This document shows, piece after piece, positions 44,665-53,315 of a stretch of 64,000 nucleotides of DNA. The notes under the pieces were generated by a model. It was not told the DNA's origin and ran no database searches. It saw only the letters and a program-made list of their open reading frames with translations. Location of the stretch: the NCBI RefSeq assembly GCF_007860095.1, contig NZ_SJPT01000007.1:186001-250000 (forward strand). Direction: 5' to 3'. Source of the stretch: Novipirellula galeiformis (lineage in GTDB: Bacteria; Planctomycetota; Planctomycetia; Pirellulales; Pirellulaceae). Numbering within the stretch: position 1 is the stretch's first letter; every line of letters starts with the position of its first letter. The position numbers and the translations under genes were made by a program.

Positions 44665-45639
44665 TTAGACGCCGAACCACCATTTGCCGATCCCCAACCA
44701 CAGGGGAACGAGCAGCAAGCCTGCGATCGAGGTCGACAACACCACTCGCAATGCCGTGGAGGTGTCACGCCCGTAGAGCCGCACCAACACGATTGGAAAC
44801 ACCGCTGCGGGCATCGCCGCTTCGAGCATCACGACCTGTTTCATGTCGAGCGGCATTAAGCTCGTGAAGGTCGCGATCAGCGAGGCCACCGCCAGCATCA
44901 TTAGCGGCAGCACGAATTGACGAATTCCGATCGCCCAACAAACCACCCGGCCTGAACCCGACCAGCTCGTTTCCCGCAAATAGTCGACGATGATTGCGCC
45001 ACTGAGCAGCAACCCCATCGGGATCGCACATTCGCCCAGCATCTCGATCGCACTGAGGCACGAATGGGGAACCAACGTTTCGAGCCCAAAGCGACGCATC
45101 AAACCGGTGACCACCACCGTCACCACCGGGGCACTCAATACCGAGCGTCGCCAACCGCTGCCGGTTGCCCCCGCGATAATGGCGATCCCCACGCTCCACA
45201 GCGCCATATCGACGCCAACGTTATGCAGAATCAAATCGACTTCGGCTTCGGGATAAAACCGCTGTGCCAAGGGCAGCGGGATGTAGCCGTAGTTACAGAT
45301 CCCGACGCAAAGTGCAAACGTGCGTTGCTTCGAATCGCTATCCAGCCCGATCCAATGCCCGAGCGAGCGAGCGATTCCAAACGCCAGCAAGAATCCGACG
45401 GCGGTGCTCGCGAAGCCAAACGCCGGTGGAAACCATGCCGCAGAGAACTCACTGAGCTGATCGCTGGCCAAAATCCGGTTCGCGAACAGCGCCGGCAGCA
45501 GCACTTTGGCGGTCAAATTGGCGAGCGACTGGTCCGCTTCCCGCGTCAACCAACCGGTTTGCCGGCAGGTCGCGCCGATACCGATGACAAGAAAAACGCC
45601 CAAAACACTGGAAATAATCGGCCATAAATCAGAAAACAT
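44665..45639 (-). CDS. AEC family transporter
   Basis: About 324 residues, ten membrane helices, of the auxin efflux carrier (AEC) family. FALCVGICNYGYIPLP near residue 120 and the second-half GECAIPMGLLLSGAII are the family signatures. Bacterial members include malonate and other carboxylate carriers. The ATG at 45637-45639 begins just before the first helix (PIISSVLGVFLVIGIGATC); a longer upstream frame is not convincing. The substrate cannot be told from sequence. Confidence 0.85.
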   Translation of the reverse strand: MFSDLWPIISSVLGVFLVIGIGATCRQTGWLTREADQSLANLTAKVLLPALFANRILASDQLSEFSAAWFPPAFGFASTAVGFLLAFGIARSLGHWIGLDSDSKQRTFALCVGICNYGYIPLPLAQRFYPEAEVDLILHNVGVDMALWSVGIAIIAGATGSGWRRSVLSAPVVTVVVTGLMRRFGLETLVPHSCLSAIEMLGECAIPMGLLLSGAIIVDYLRETSWSGSGRVVCWAIGIRQFVLPLMMLAVASLIATFTSLMPLDMKQVVMLEAAMPAAVFPIVLVRLYGRDTSTALRVVLSTSIAGLLLVPLWLGIGKWWFGV

Positions 45640-45914
45640 GGGGCTGGCATCTACCCCGCGGGGCATCGTGATCGAGGAAAGGCGTCAAAATCCGAACCCC
45701 AGTAGACCGTCAATCAGATTTTTGGACCACAGGACTTTGACTCTCGAGGGCCGGACAATACAATGGTGACAACGCGAGCGAAGTGGCTCGCCCCCATCCA
45801 TCCCCGACCATCGGTTCTGGAGGTGTTCGATACTTGTTGTCGATCGACCTACCCGCTTTCGCCGAAGTTTGCGTCAGGATTCTCCTTCAAGAGCCTCGGT
45901 AGCGGAGTAAGAAA

Positions 45915-46142
45915 ATGTTAATGATGTCGATGTTTATGGAAAGTGCGGTTTTGGCTTTCGGTTTCCCCGGACTCCCCGAACTGATGATCGTGCTCGTGAT
46001 TGCACTGGTCCTATTCGGTGGCGCCAAGCTGCCAAGCCTGATGCGAAACCTCGGACGCAGTGCGAACGAATTCAAACGTGGCATGGCAGAAACGGTGGAT
46101 GAGGAAGAGGAAGAAACCAAATCGCCAAGCGAAAAGGCGTAG
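45915..46142 (+). CDS. tatA: Sec-independent protein translocase TatA/E
   Basis: A 75-residue protein with the TatA plan: a hydrophobic helix (LPELMIVLVIALVLFGGAKL), the hinge FGG, an amphipathic helix (LMRNLGRSANEFKRGM) and an acidic tail. TatA forms the pore that moves folded proteins with twin-arginine signals, several of which are encoded in this window. GGAG at 45904-45907 lies seven bases before the ATG. The next gene starts two bases after the stop, so they are cotranscribed. Confidence 0.92.
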   Translation: MLMMSMFMESAVLAFGFPGLPELMIVLVIALVLFGGAKLPSLMRNLGRSANEFKRGMAETVDEEEEETKSPSEKA

Positions 46143-46144
46143 CC

Positions 46145-46414
46145 ATGTTTGGACTATCACCATTTGAGTTGATGGTGATCGGCGTCATCGCAGTCGTGTT
46201 GTTTGGTGGCAATCTTCCTGAGGTTGCCCGCAAATTTGGCAGCAGCTACCGCGATGTGCGTCGCACTCTCAACGATGTTCAACAACAATTTCGCGAGGCG
46301 GAATACGAAGCGAAACGCGCGTTGACATTGGACACCCCCGCCGCCAACAAGCTGGACGAACCCGAGGATGAGCCCGCCGAGCCAGCGGCTCCGAAGTTCA
46401 AACCCCCGGCGTAA
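46145..46414 (+). CDS. TatA/TatB-like translocase protein
   Basis: An 89-residue protein starting MFGLSPFELMVIGVIAVVLF, then GGNLPEVARKFGSSYRDVRR, an amphipathic helix and a Pro-rich C-terminus. The F-G-G hinge and PEL-like start fit TatA/E, while the following longer basic helix recalls TatB. Its tight coupling to the TatA gene suggests the second component of the same complex. No TatC is in the window. TatB is more likely if the receptor role is separate, but the call between A and B is not firm. Confidence 0.85.
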   Translation: MFGLSPFELMVIGVIAVVLFGGNLPEVARKFGSSYRDVRRTLNDVQQQFREAEYEAKRALTLDTPAANKLDEPEDEPAEPAAPKFKPPA

Positions 46415-46708
46415 GGCCCGAGTGGGTCAGGCGAGCCCGAGTTTGCCAGGCGAACGAGTTTGCCAGGTGAAATTGGGTAGCGCCACAAAAACCTCCACGT
46501 TCGGCTCGCAGCGATTGATTCGCTACGAGCCTGTTTGGCCTTCGGCAATGCCTTAGGTTGCGTCGGTTTGGCCCGCTGTCGATTCCACCCGAATCGGTCG
46601 CGATGAAAGAGTAAAAGATCAGCAGGCTAACCACTGGATTCGATTTGCGAAGCCGGTTACGCTTTGTGTCATGTCGTCAGTGCAACGCGATGACGACAGA
46701 AAAATTTA

Positions 46709-46782
46709 GGGCGATTGGCTCAGTTGGTTAGAGCGATGCTTTCACACGGCATAGGTCACTGGTTCGAATCCGGTATCGCCCA
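46709..46782 (+). tRNA. tRNA-Val (anticodon CAC)
   Basis: A 74-base cloverleaf with acceptor GGGCGAT/ATCGCCC and discriminator A, D arm GCTC/GAGC, anticodon stem ATGCT/GGCAT around TTCACAC (anticodon CAC) and T arm ACTGG-TTCGAAT-CCGGT. The tRNA sits just downstream of the tat pair. CCA is not encoded. Confidence 0.95.
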
Positions 46783-46850
46783 CTCTCTTTAGTTCTGGTT
46801 GTTAGCCAATCCAGACTATCCGGCAAGTTGCCGTGCACCCCACGTTCAAT

Positions 46851-46882
46851 GGAGTTTTTCGGTACTCATTACCGAAAACTCC
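46851..46882. terminator. Hairpin downstream of tRNA-Val
   Basis: GGAGTTTTTCGGTA (46851-46864) pairs with TACCGAAAACTCC (46870-46882), one unpaired T, five-base loop. There is no U-run after it, so termination is possible but not shown. Confidence 0.35.
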
Positions 46883-47007
46883 GTAGGCAGGGGAAAGCAC
46901 GCCACGTCTACGACTGGCGTCGCGTTGCGACGATCTCGATCAAGTCCAGCACCCAAGTCTTTCGTTAGGTTGCCGCGGCCTGCCCCCAGCAGTACGATAG
47001 CCGCACC

Positions 47008-47673
47008 ATGACGATTCCGATTGAGCCGCTCAGCCCCAGCATCCTGGCAATCATGTATTTCGGAGATGCCGTGTTTGCGATCAGCGGAGCATTGACGGCC
47101 GCGCGATACAAAATGGACGTGCTGGGGTTCGTGTTGATCGGGACGATTACCGGGATCGGTGGCGGTACGATCCGGGACCTGTTGCTGGGACGCACCGTGT
47201 GGTGGACTCAGGATCCGACCGAGCTGATCTTATGTGTGGTCGCATCGCTCGCCACCTTCTTCTTGATTACCAGCGACCTCACGCGGCGCAGGGGAATGGC
47301 TTGGTCCGACACCCTAGGGCTCGCGGCATTCAGCGTGGTTGGCTGTCACATCTCACTCCAATTTGGATCGCCGTTTGTCGTCGCGGTGTTCATGGGCATG
47401 GTCACCGCGACGGGAGGCGGCGTTCTGCGCGACGTGCTGAGCAACACGCAACCGATGATTTTGTGCGGCCAACCCTACGCTACCGCTGCGCTGCTGGGCT
47501 CGTTGAGCTACGCGAGTCTTCGACACTTTGGTTTTACTCTCGTTCCCTCCGAGATGGTGGCATGCACCGCTGCGTTCGCACTGCGTGCCTCGGCCATTCT
47601 GTTCGATATCCGCATGGGGCCGCCCGGACAATTCCTGGCATTTGGAAATAACCCCAATCATCCCAAACCATGA
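47008..47673 (+). CDS. TRIC/UPF0126 family membrane protein
   Basis: A 221-residue protein of two repeated three-helix bundles. The first has VFAISGALTAARYKMD with GIGGGTIRDLLLGR; the second has FSVVGCHISLQF with TATGGGVLRDVLSN. These glycine-rich GxGGGxxRD motifs mark bacterial trimeric intracellular cation channel homologues (UPF0126/YadS), proposed to carry K+ or neutral solutes. The ATG at 47008 has no clear ribosome binding site. The tandem 32-bp array begins 20 bases after its stop codon. Confidence 0.88.
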   Translation: MTIPIEPLSPSILAIMYFGDAVFAISGALTAARYKMDVLGFVLIGTITGIGGGTIRDLLLGRTVWWTQDPTELILCVVASLATFFLITSDLTRRRGMAWSDTLGLAAFSVVGCHISLQFGSPFVVAVFMGMVTATGGGVLRDVLSNTQPMILCGQPYATAALLGSLSYASLRHFGFTLVPSEMVACTAAFALRASAILFDIRMGPPGQFLAFGNNPNHPKP

Positions 47674-47693
47674 CGGCATAAGCATTTGTTAAC

Positions 47694-48141
47694 TTTCATG
47701 TAGCTACCGTCGCCAGACGGTGGACCTTCATGTAGCTACCGTCACCAGACGGTGGACTTTCATGTAGCTACCGTCGCCAGACGGTGGACTTTCATGTAGC
47801 TACCGTCGCCAGACGGTGGACTTTCATGTAGCTACCGTCACCAGACGGTGGACTTTCATGTAGCTACCGTCGCCAGACGGTGGACTTTCATGTAGCTACC
47901 GTCGCCAGACGGTGGACCTTCATGTAGCTACCGTCACCAGACAGTGGACCTTCATGTAGCTACCGTCGCCAGACGGTGGACCTTCATGTAGCTACCGTCG
48001 CCAGACGGTGGACCTTCATGTAGCTACCGTCACCAGACGGTGGACTTTCATGTAGCTACCGTCGCCAGACGGTGGACCTTCATGTAGCTACCGTCACCAG
48101 ACGGTGGACCTTCATGTAGCTACCGTCGCCAGACGGTGGAC
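47694..48141. repeat. 32-bp tandem repeat, exactly 14 copies
   Basis: Each unit begins [T/C]TTCATGTAGCTACC, contains the perfect inverted repeat ACCGTC-(G/A)CCA-GACGGT, and ends GGAC. The copies differ at the first base (T or C) and at one base of the loop (G or A), with one further change in copy 8. Every copy is 32 bp with no unique spacer, so it is not a CRISPR. A sequence shared with the dispersed elements of the 54.8-57.1 kb region (GCGTTC...CGCAGCTACG) follows directly to about 48190. Confidence 0.97.
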
Positions 48142-48266
48142 CGCGTTCAACGCGAACGCAGCTACGGTTTGAAGCCCACGTCATTTTTCAAAATGCACGA
48201 AGAGGCTTGTGACCGAAAAGACGCCACGTTTCCGCCTGCACCCGTGACCGACGTTCCCAGCAGCGT

Positions 48267-50528
48267 TTAATCGACGGGTTCCCCGCTCGTCTCAAGCACG
48301 ACCTCGAGCGGCCCCTGATGGTCGTCGGTCTTCCAGTAGGTGTGCCGTAGCGGCAGCGAAAATTGGATGCCATGCTTGTCGAATGCGTCGCAAATGGCGA
48401 GATTGATTTTTTCATTGAACGCCATGAATTCCCAGTAATCGGCCGCCGCGTACCAATACACGATTCGGATCGCAAATGCACTCGGCGTGATGTCGCTGAA
48501 GTAGACTCGGGTTGCGTATCTCGGATCCAATTCGTCGTGGTTTTCTAGCAGCGCACGGATGCACTCGATCGCGAGCTTCACCTTGTTTAGAGAGGTGTCG
48601 ATTGGAATGTGCAGTTCGCTCGAGCGGCGAATGAACTCTCGTTTGGCAATGTTCTCAATCTCCGCGTCGGACATCTGGTCGTTAGGGATTGAAATCAGCG
48701 GTCCCGACAGCGTGCGAATTTTGGTGCTGCGTAGACCAATCTCTTCGACGACTCCTTCGTGCCCCTTGACCACAATCCGCTCGCCGACGCAGTACGGTTT
48801 GTCAAGCAGGATGCTGACGGTGCCGAACAGACCTTTGATCAGACCTTGGGCGGACAATGCGATTGCCAAGCCTCCGATCCCCGCACTGGCAATCAACGTG
48901 GTAATGGGGAATCCGAGATGGCGCCCCCCTTCGAGAAACACAATCACCGCCGCTGCGATGCCGAGCACCCGGCAAATCAGACGGATCAAATTGGCGTCCA
49001 AGCCTTGGGGCGCAATGTGCGGCAAGGCAATGATCGTCTCGGCAATGCGACTGCTGCTGCGGACAATCAAAACCAGCACCGCCAGCAGGAAAACAACGTC
49101 GGCGGAAAAGTTCACGATGTAAATTGCCGTTCCACGGACCGTCAAATATTCCCACGCCACGTACTTGAACGCGACCGGAACGAGTAACGCCAGCAACGGA
49201 AAAGTCAAACTCAACCAATAACCGACCAGACTGCGATGGCGAACACGCTCGCCGTGAGTTCTGGCCACGCGAAATGCAAAGAACATCAGCATCAAGCTCA
49301 GCGGAATCGCGGGCAGCACACTTACCCACTGCCAAATCGCCATGCCCAAAAGTCGCTGTTGAAACCAAGTCGGCAACGTGTCGACGATCGCCGCGACGGT
49401 GGGATTTCCAGGGCTCGAAAGCCACCAGTGATAAAGACCTGCGGAGACGGCCGGTGGGATTCGCCGATAGGGTAGCGAGGCCAGCTTCTCGAAGAACTCG
49501 GGGGCCCGGTCCACCGTCTCCGCTGAAAACAGGAATTCGCCCCGACGCGGTCCTTCGTCGATTTTTGTTAAAACGATTTGAGTGCCGGGGACCTGCCAAC
49601 GCACCAGCGAGTCCGCTCCATCGGGGGTGTCGACCGATTCAATACCGGGAATTGCTTCGGCGGGCGGTAACGGCACCCGGTCCAAGACTTCCTTCAGACA
49701 AACGGCGGCTTCGGCATCGAAGTAGTCGCGAGCGTAATCGGGCAATTGACTCGTATCGAGACACGAAATGATCTTCGCCCCAAGTCGATCGAGGTCAGGA
49801 TTACTGCGGTCGAAATGCTGCTCTCGCCGGATCGCTTGGTGAAGTTCGTTACAGGAATTCAAGAACAAGTTCAACGTGCCGCGTGGGCTCGATGTATCGC
49901 CCGATCGCATGGGCGTCTGCTTAGTCATTGTGACGTAAGCATCGTGAAGCCCTTTGGATACCGCACGTCCACCGCTGCGATACGGTAACTCCTTGACCAT
50001 GCGATAGTCTTGAGCAGCCCGCCGCACTGTGCCCGGCGTAAACAGATAGGCGTTTCGATTCGGTCCCAATTCCATTCGAGCGATCGCGATCCGCGTGTGA
50101 GGAATCTGCCAACGCAGTAGCGGTTCGTCTTGATCTAATTCCAATCCGATGCCCCCGGGGACCTCATTCTCCGGCGGCAACTCGATACGATCGAGCACCT
50201 CCTTTAGGAACAGTGCCGAATCGATGCCCGCCGTGCTCCTCAGGTCGGCGGGCAACTCGCTCAAGTCAAGGCAATCGAGCATTCGCTGAGTCGTAGGCAG
50301 AAGCTCGTTCGCACGCTCCACTGAAAACGACGGGTCGCTGATCAAGTCGTACAGCTCGTTGCATGCGTCAATCAAACCATTGAGCGTCGCTGCGGGACTG
50401 GAAGTATCCGAAGGTTGCAACGGATGCCGAGCGGCTAACGTTTGCGAGCTTGCCGGCGACGGCATTACGGCGATCCCTATCAACACAAACGCAGCAACGG
50501 CCCGAGTACACTGGATCACAATCGACAT
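48267..50528 (-). CDS. MscS mechanosensitive channel, duplicated N-domain
   Basis: About 753 residues. A signal peptide (MSIVIQCTRAVAAFVLIGIA) precedes two copies of a 150-residue periplasmic domain: residues about 40-180 (SPAATLNGLIDACNELYDLI ... FLKEVLDRIELPP ... LRWQIPHTRI) and about 205-345 (SPRGTLNLFLNSCNELHQAI ... CLKEVLDRVPLPP ... VRWQVPGTQI). Four to five membrane helices follow, the last being the MscS pore helix with GIGGLAIALSAQGLIKGLFG, then the C-terminal cytoplasmic MscS domain (ENIAKREFIRRSSELHIPID). It should open under membrane tension. The ATG (50526-50528) has GGAG upstream. It is likely cotranscribed with the upstream membrane-protein gene, 62 bases away. Confidence 0.9.
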   Translation of the reverse strand: MSIVIQCTRAVAAFVLIGIAVMPSPASSQTLAARHPLQPSDTSSPAATLNGLIDACNELYDLISDPSFSVERANELLPTTQRMLDCLDLSELPADLRSTAGIDSALFLKEVLDRIELPPENEVPGGIGLELDQDEPLLRWQIPHTRIAIARMELGPNRNAYLFTPGTVRRAAQDYRMVKELPYRSGGRAVSKGLHDAYVTMTKQTPMRSGDTSSPRGTLNLFLNSCNELHQAIRREQHFDRSNPDLDRLGAKIISCLDTSQLPDYARDYFDAEAAVCLKEVLDRVPLPPAEAIPGIESVDTPDGADSLVRWQVPGTQIVLTKIDEGPRRGEFLFSAETVDRAPEFFEKLASLPYRRIPPAVSAGLYHWWLSSPGNPTVAAIVDTLPTWFQQRLLGMAIWQWVSVLPAIPLSLMLMFFAFRVARTHGERVRHRSLVGYWLSLTFPLLALLVPVAFKYVAWEYLTVRGTAIYIVNFSADVVFLLAVLVLIVRSSSRIAETIIALPHIAPQGLDANLIRLICRVLGIAAAVIVFLEGGRHLGFPITTLIASAGIGGLAIALSAQGLIKGLFGTVSILLDKPYCVGERIVVKGHEGVVEEIGLRSTKIRTLSGPLISIPNDQMSDAEIENIAKREFIRRSSELHIPIDTSLNKVKLAIECIRALLENHDELDPRYATRVYFSDITPSAFAIRIVYWYAAADYWEFMAFNEKINLAICDAFDKHGIQFSLPLRHTYWKTDDHQGPLEVVLETSGEPVD

Positions 50529-50590
50529 CAATGGTTCTCCGCAACTTCGAATGACTTCCCTCCATCGCAGGGATCCCGCCCAAGGTGCTC

Positions 50591-51112
50591 TCAACCTAAG
50601 CGTTTGTCAGGGATGACGGCATACGCATCGTGCCGCAACAGCGATCGCAACTTGTCCCAAAAACCGCCGCCAAGAACAAACAGACTCACCAATAACAAAA
50701 CATCCAGCACGATCGCAGCGGCCAGCCCGCCCACCCCGAAGTCCGTCTCCGAGACCGCAAAATAATGTCCGATGTAGGGCGACGCCCAGCCGACCGCAAG
50801 CGGCGCCGCGAACATCACCAAACCAATCCTGTACCGAGTCGGCCCCACTTCGTTTGCTGGGCCGCGTGAATGCAGAAAGCCGAACACTGTCGTTTTGATA
50901 ATGGCGAACCCCTCCTTGCCTGCGATGGCTGCGGCAGCGACCAATATGATTTCCGCAGCCACCAGCATCACGCCACTGATGGCTGCGGTCGCGGTGGTCG
51001 TCACTCCTAACAGCGGTAAAACGGGAATCAACACAGGCCATCCGATGCTAAGAACAAACATCACAAAACCGACCTTGGCTCGCCAACGGATTTGCGACGG
51101 TTCATGACTCAT
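50591..51112 (-). CDS. Small four-helix membrane protein
   Basis: About 173 residues from the ATG at 51112, with four hydrophobic stretches in two pairs (VGFVMFVLSIGWPVLIPVLP; AAISGVMLVAAEIILVAAAA; RIGLVMFAAPLAVGWASPYI; AAIVLDVLLLVSLFVLGGGF). The first pair resembles what is called a transporter-suffix domain in other bacteria. It appears to form an operon with the MscS gene (62-base gap). The role is unknown; it may modulate the channel, though this is guesswork. Confidence 0.72.
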   Translation of the reverse strand: MSHEPSQIRWRAKVGFVMFVLSIGWPVLIPVLPLLGVTTTATAAISGVMLVAAEIILVAAAAIAGKEGFAIIKTTVFGFLHSRGPANEVGPTRYRIGLVMFAAPLAVGWASPYIGHYFAVSETDFGVGGLAAAIVLDVLLLVSLFVLGGGFWDKLRSLLRHDAYAVIPDKRLG

Positions 51113-51160
51113 GAGTTCAACCAAAGAATAAATCGTGCCAAAGGTTATCACTGCTCTCCG

Positions 51161-51639
51161 CTATTGTCGTGCATTTTGCGTTTGCATTTGCTGCAACACT
51201 TCATCAACGCTCAAGCTTGAGCCCCTCGTCGCTGAGAATCCCTTCAGCGACTCGAAGTGATTGCGAACGATCGTTTCCGATAGATCCATGCTCCACATTT
51301 TGTCAGCCATCCAGCGCAGGTACATTTGGCGCTCGCCGATAACACGCTCGTACGGATCTGTCTTAGATTGACGCTTTTTGGCCAGCTCGGCTGTTTACGG
51401 TGAGCCGTAGTGATATCGCCATCCTGGATAGTGAAACGAAGTTTCCAATCTTTGTATCGAAGTGCATTGAGGTTGCCGCCAGCGTCAAAGTAGAGGATCT
51501 CTGCGCGGGCGACGGGGCCCGTGCCGGTGAGCAGATCGATTTGGTTGTAGCCATCCAAACCTGCTTTGAACGACGTGTCTCCGGCTTGATATCCCTTTAA
51601 CCGTTTCTCTTTGACGTCGGGTTCGCCCGCCGCGGGAAG
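51161..51639 (-). pseudogene. Broken arylsulfatase gene, C-terminal remnant
   Basis: The reverse strand encodes the C-terminal part of an arylsulfatase: AAGEPDVKEKRLKGYQAGD, LDGYNQIDLLTG, then LRYKDWKLRFTIQDGD and WPKSVNLR. One base is missing at 51362; after it the protein continues in the next frame as TDPYERVIGERQMYLRWMAD, MWSMDLSETIVRNHFESL and ends at TAG 51161-51163. The first 300-odd residues, including the active site, are absent: upstream of 51639 the frame has no sulfatase similarity. So it is 5'-truncated and frameshifted, the trace of a lost gene. Confidence 0.82.
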
Positions 51640-52140
51640 TCCTCCGCTGACGAACGGTGTGACGACGCAATTCACATGCCCCCTGATGCGGGATGCGTTT
51701 AGAACGCGGCCGACCTCTACCGCAGCGTGCGCAGTGCTACCCACAGGGCAACCCACAAGCGACGGAGCCGTTTCCTGTCGTGGGAGGCAACTGCACCGCA
51801 TTTGATTGCATGCGAATCGCACCCCCTGACTCAGAAGGCTGGCAGCAAAGAAATCCATTTCTTAACGCACTCGCATGATGCTTCCACCTGTGCTCAAGGG
51901 GTCAACGTGTGCCCTCAGGACCAATGCAGCGTTGGTCGGAAAGTGTCAAAACGCAGGATGTGTGTCTCTGGCGAATGCATCGCGGAGGGCTAATCGTCGA
52001 TGCGGAGACGTTGCATTTCGAGCGGTGCGTTCGTCCAATTTTGAGGGGCGGCTTGCAGCCTTCGCCGGCAGCATTTTTGCGTTTCCGCGACAGCCGCTTA
52101 GATTCCTCTGCCACTCTCACGGTATCCCACTCTCACACTC
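51640..52140. other. Intergenic region downstream of FemAB-like gene
   Basis: About 500 bases without a recognisable gene. A 15-base direct repeat (CTCTCACGGTATCCC at about 52113 and 52137) spans the stop codon of the FemAB-like gene, a small duplication at its end. Confidence 0.5.
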
Positions 52141-53193
52141 TCACGGTATCCCTCGGACGATCGAGGGTCCAATTAGACGGGTGAACCAGACGGGCAACTT
52201 CTGCCAGACGCGGATCAAACGCTGGTTGCCGGCGGCGTCCGGACGCATCGCTTCAACCGAGCCTTTGCGCACGTAATACTGCCAGGTCGCGGGATGGGGC
52301 ACGGCGCCCCATTGCGCTTTGAATTTGTAGGTGCCGCTGCCGACGCTACTGCGTCCAAAGTCAAACGTCTCGCTGCCACGCTCAATCGCGCGGCGGAGCA
52401 AATGGCGGTACATCCACATATTGGCGCCGGTCGGATTGGCCGACCGCAGACAACTCGCACTGGGCACCTCGGTGCCCGCGTCGGTATGGACCAACAAGGC
52501 GGCGGCCCGCGGACCGCCCTGGCCACTCACGACGCACAACTCGGTTTGGCCGGGAAAGGCACCAAGCACCTCGGCAAACAATCGCCGCGAAAAGACGGGG
52601 GTCCCCAGGTCGCGCATGTTAACGGCAAAGACGTCGTAGAAGTCGTCGAGTAGCTCGGTGCCACCGAACACGACCGTATGATTCGATTGGCCCGCCTTGC
52701 GGACTTGGCTGCGCAGCTTGGACTTGAACGATGCGTCAAGCTGCTCATCGGTCACGGGCAACGCCAATCGCATATGCACCTTGCTGGCGTTTTCAAAGTT
52801 CAACTGCGGATGCGATATTGGCACCTCATGTCGCAGCTCGAGGTAACGAACATCGAGCTCGTCGGCCAACTCGCAGGCGCGGGTGACCAACCGCTCGGCG
52901 GCCAACGGATCACTGGCCCACACGCCGCCAGTGTTGATGTAGGGCAATGAGACTAGAAAGCGGCCAAAGATCGGGCCTTTGACCAGCATCAGTGGTAGCA
53001 GCCCGACGATCTGCTCGGCATCACGTACAGTGATCAAGAACCCAGGGTGCTTCAGTCCTTTGGCGATCGCGGTCCACCACTGGCGGTGATGGGCGGCCAA
53101 ACGCGGCCACCGAGCGTCGCTAGCGCCTGCGACGCCGAGACAATCCACATCGACATCAGCAAGGTCATGAACCTCCACACACAAATCAGCCAC
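52141..53193 (-). CDS. FemAB-like protein, PEP-CTERM system-associated
   Basis: About 350 residues of the GNAT-fold FemAB-like family that in other bacteria accompanies exosortase/PEP-CTERM genes (TIGR03019-like). Visible parts are AAHHRQWWTAIAKGLKHPGF, GLLPLMLVKGPIFGRFLVSL, and the C-terminal NMWMYRHLLRRAIERGSETF then FDFGRSSVGSGTYKFKAQWG. It probably adds an amino acid or acyl unit to an envelope polymer. The start is uncertain: the frame is open to a hairpin (53223-53261), so an internal GTG at 53193 or 53178 is used. It is followed upstream by a PEP-CTERM gene on the same strand. No exosortase is in the window. Confidence 0.78.
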   Translation of the reverse strand: MADLCVEVHDLADVDVDCLGVAGASDARWPRLAAHHRQWWTAIAKGLKHPGFLITVRDAEQIVGLLPLMLVKGPIFGRFLVSLPYINTGGVWASDPLAAERLVTRACELADELDVRYLELRHEVPISHPQLNFENASKVHMRLALPVTDEQLDASFKSKLRSQVRKAGQSNHTVVFGGTELLDDFYDVFAVNMRDLGTPVFSRRLFAEVLGAFPGQTELCVVSGQGGPRAAALLVHTDAGTEVPSASCLRSANPTGANMWMYRHLLRRAIERGSETFDFGRSSVGSGTYKFKAQWGAVPHPATWQYYVRKGSVEAMRPDAAGNQRLIRVWQKLPVWFTRLIGPSIVRGIP

Positions 53194-53222
53194 AAGCCCG
53201 AGCACCCCACGAGTCCAGAAAC

Positions 53223-53261
53223 AAAAAAAGAGGCAGGTTCTCGACATGAGAACCTGCCTCT
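53223..53261 (-). terminator. Rho-independent terminator of PEP-CTERM gene
   Basis: On the reverse strand a 14-bp perfect stem, AGAGGCAGGTTCTC against GAGAACCTGCCTCT, with a five-base loop is followed by seven T (53223-53229 read backwards). It lies between the end of the PEP-CTERM gene (53316) and the FemAB-like gene, so these two are separate transcripts. Confidence 0.9.
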
Positions 53262-53315
53262 AGCAGTTTAATTGGCGCGTCCTCGAAATCAGGACGCAAA
53301 CCTCATATTCAAAAC

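Noticed and set aside
47694-48141. CRISPR-like periodic repeats
   Set aside because: Units abut without unique spacers and there are no cas genes; it is a plain tandem array.
51640-51858. N-terminal part of the arylsulfatase frame
   Set aside because: The residues before AAGEPDV show no sulfatase similarity and no active-site motif; only the C-terminal part is called a remnant.
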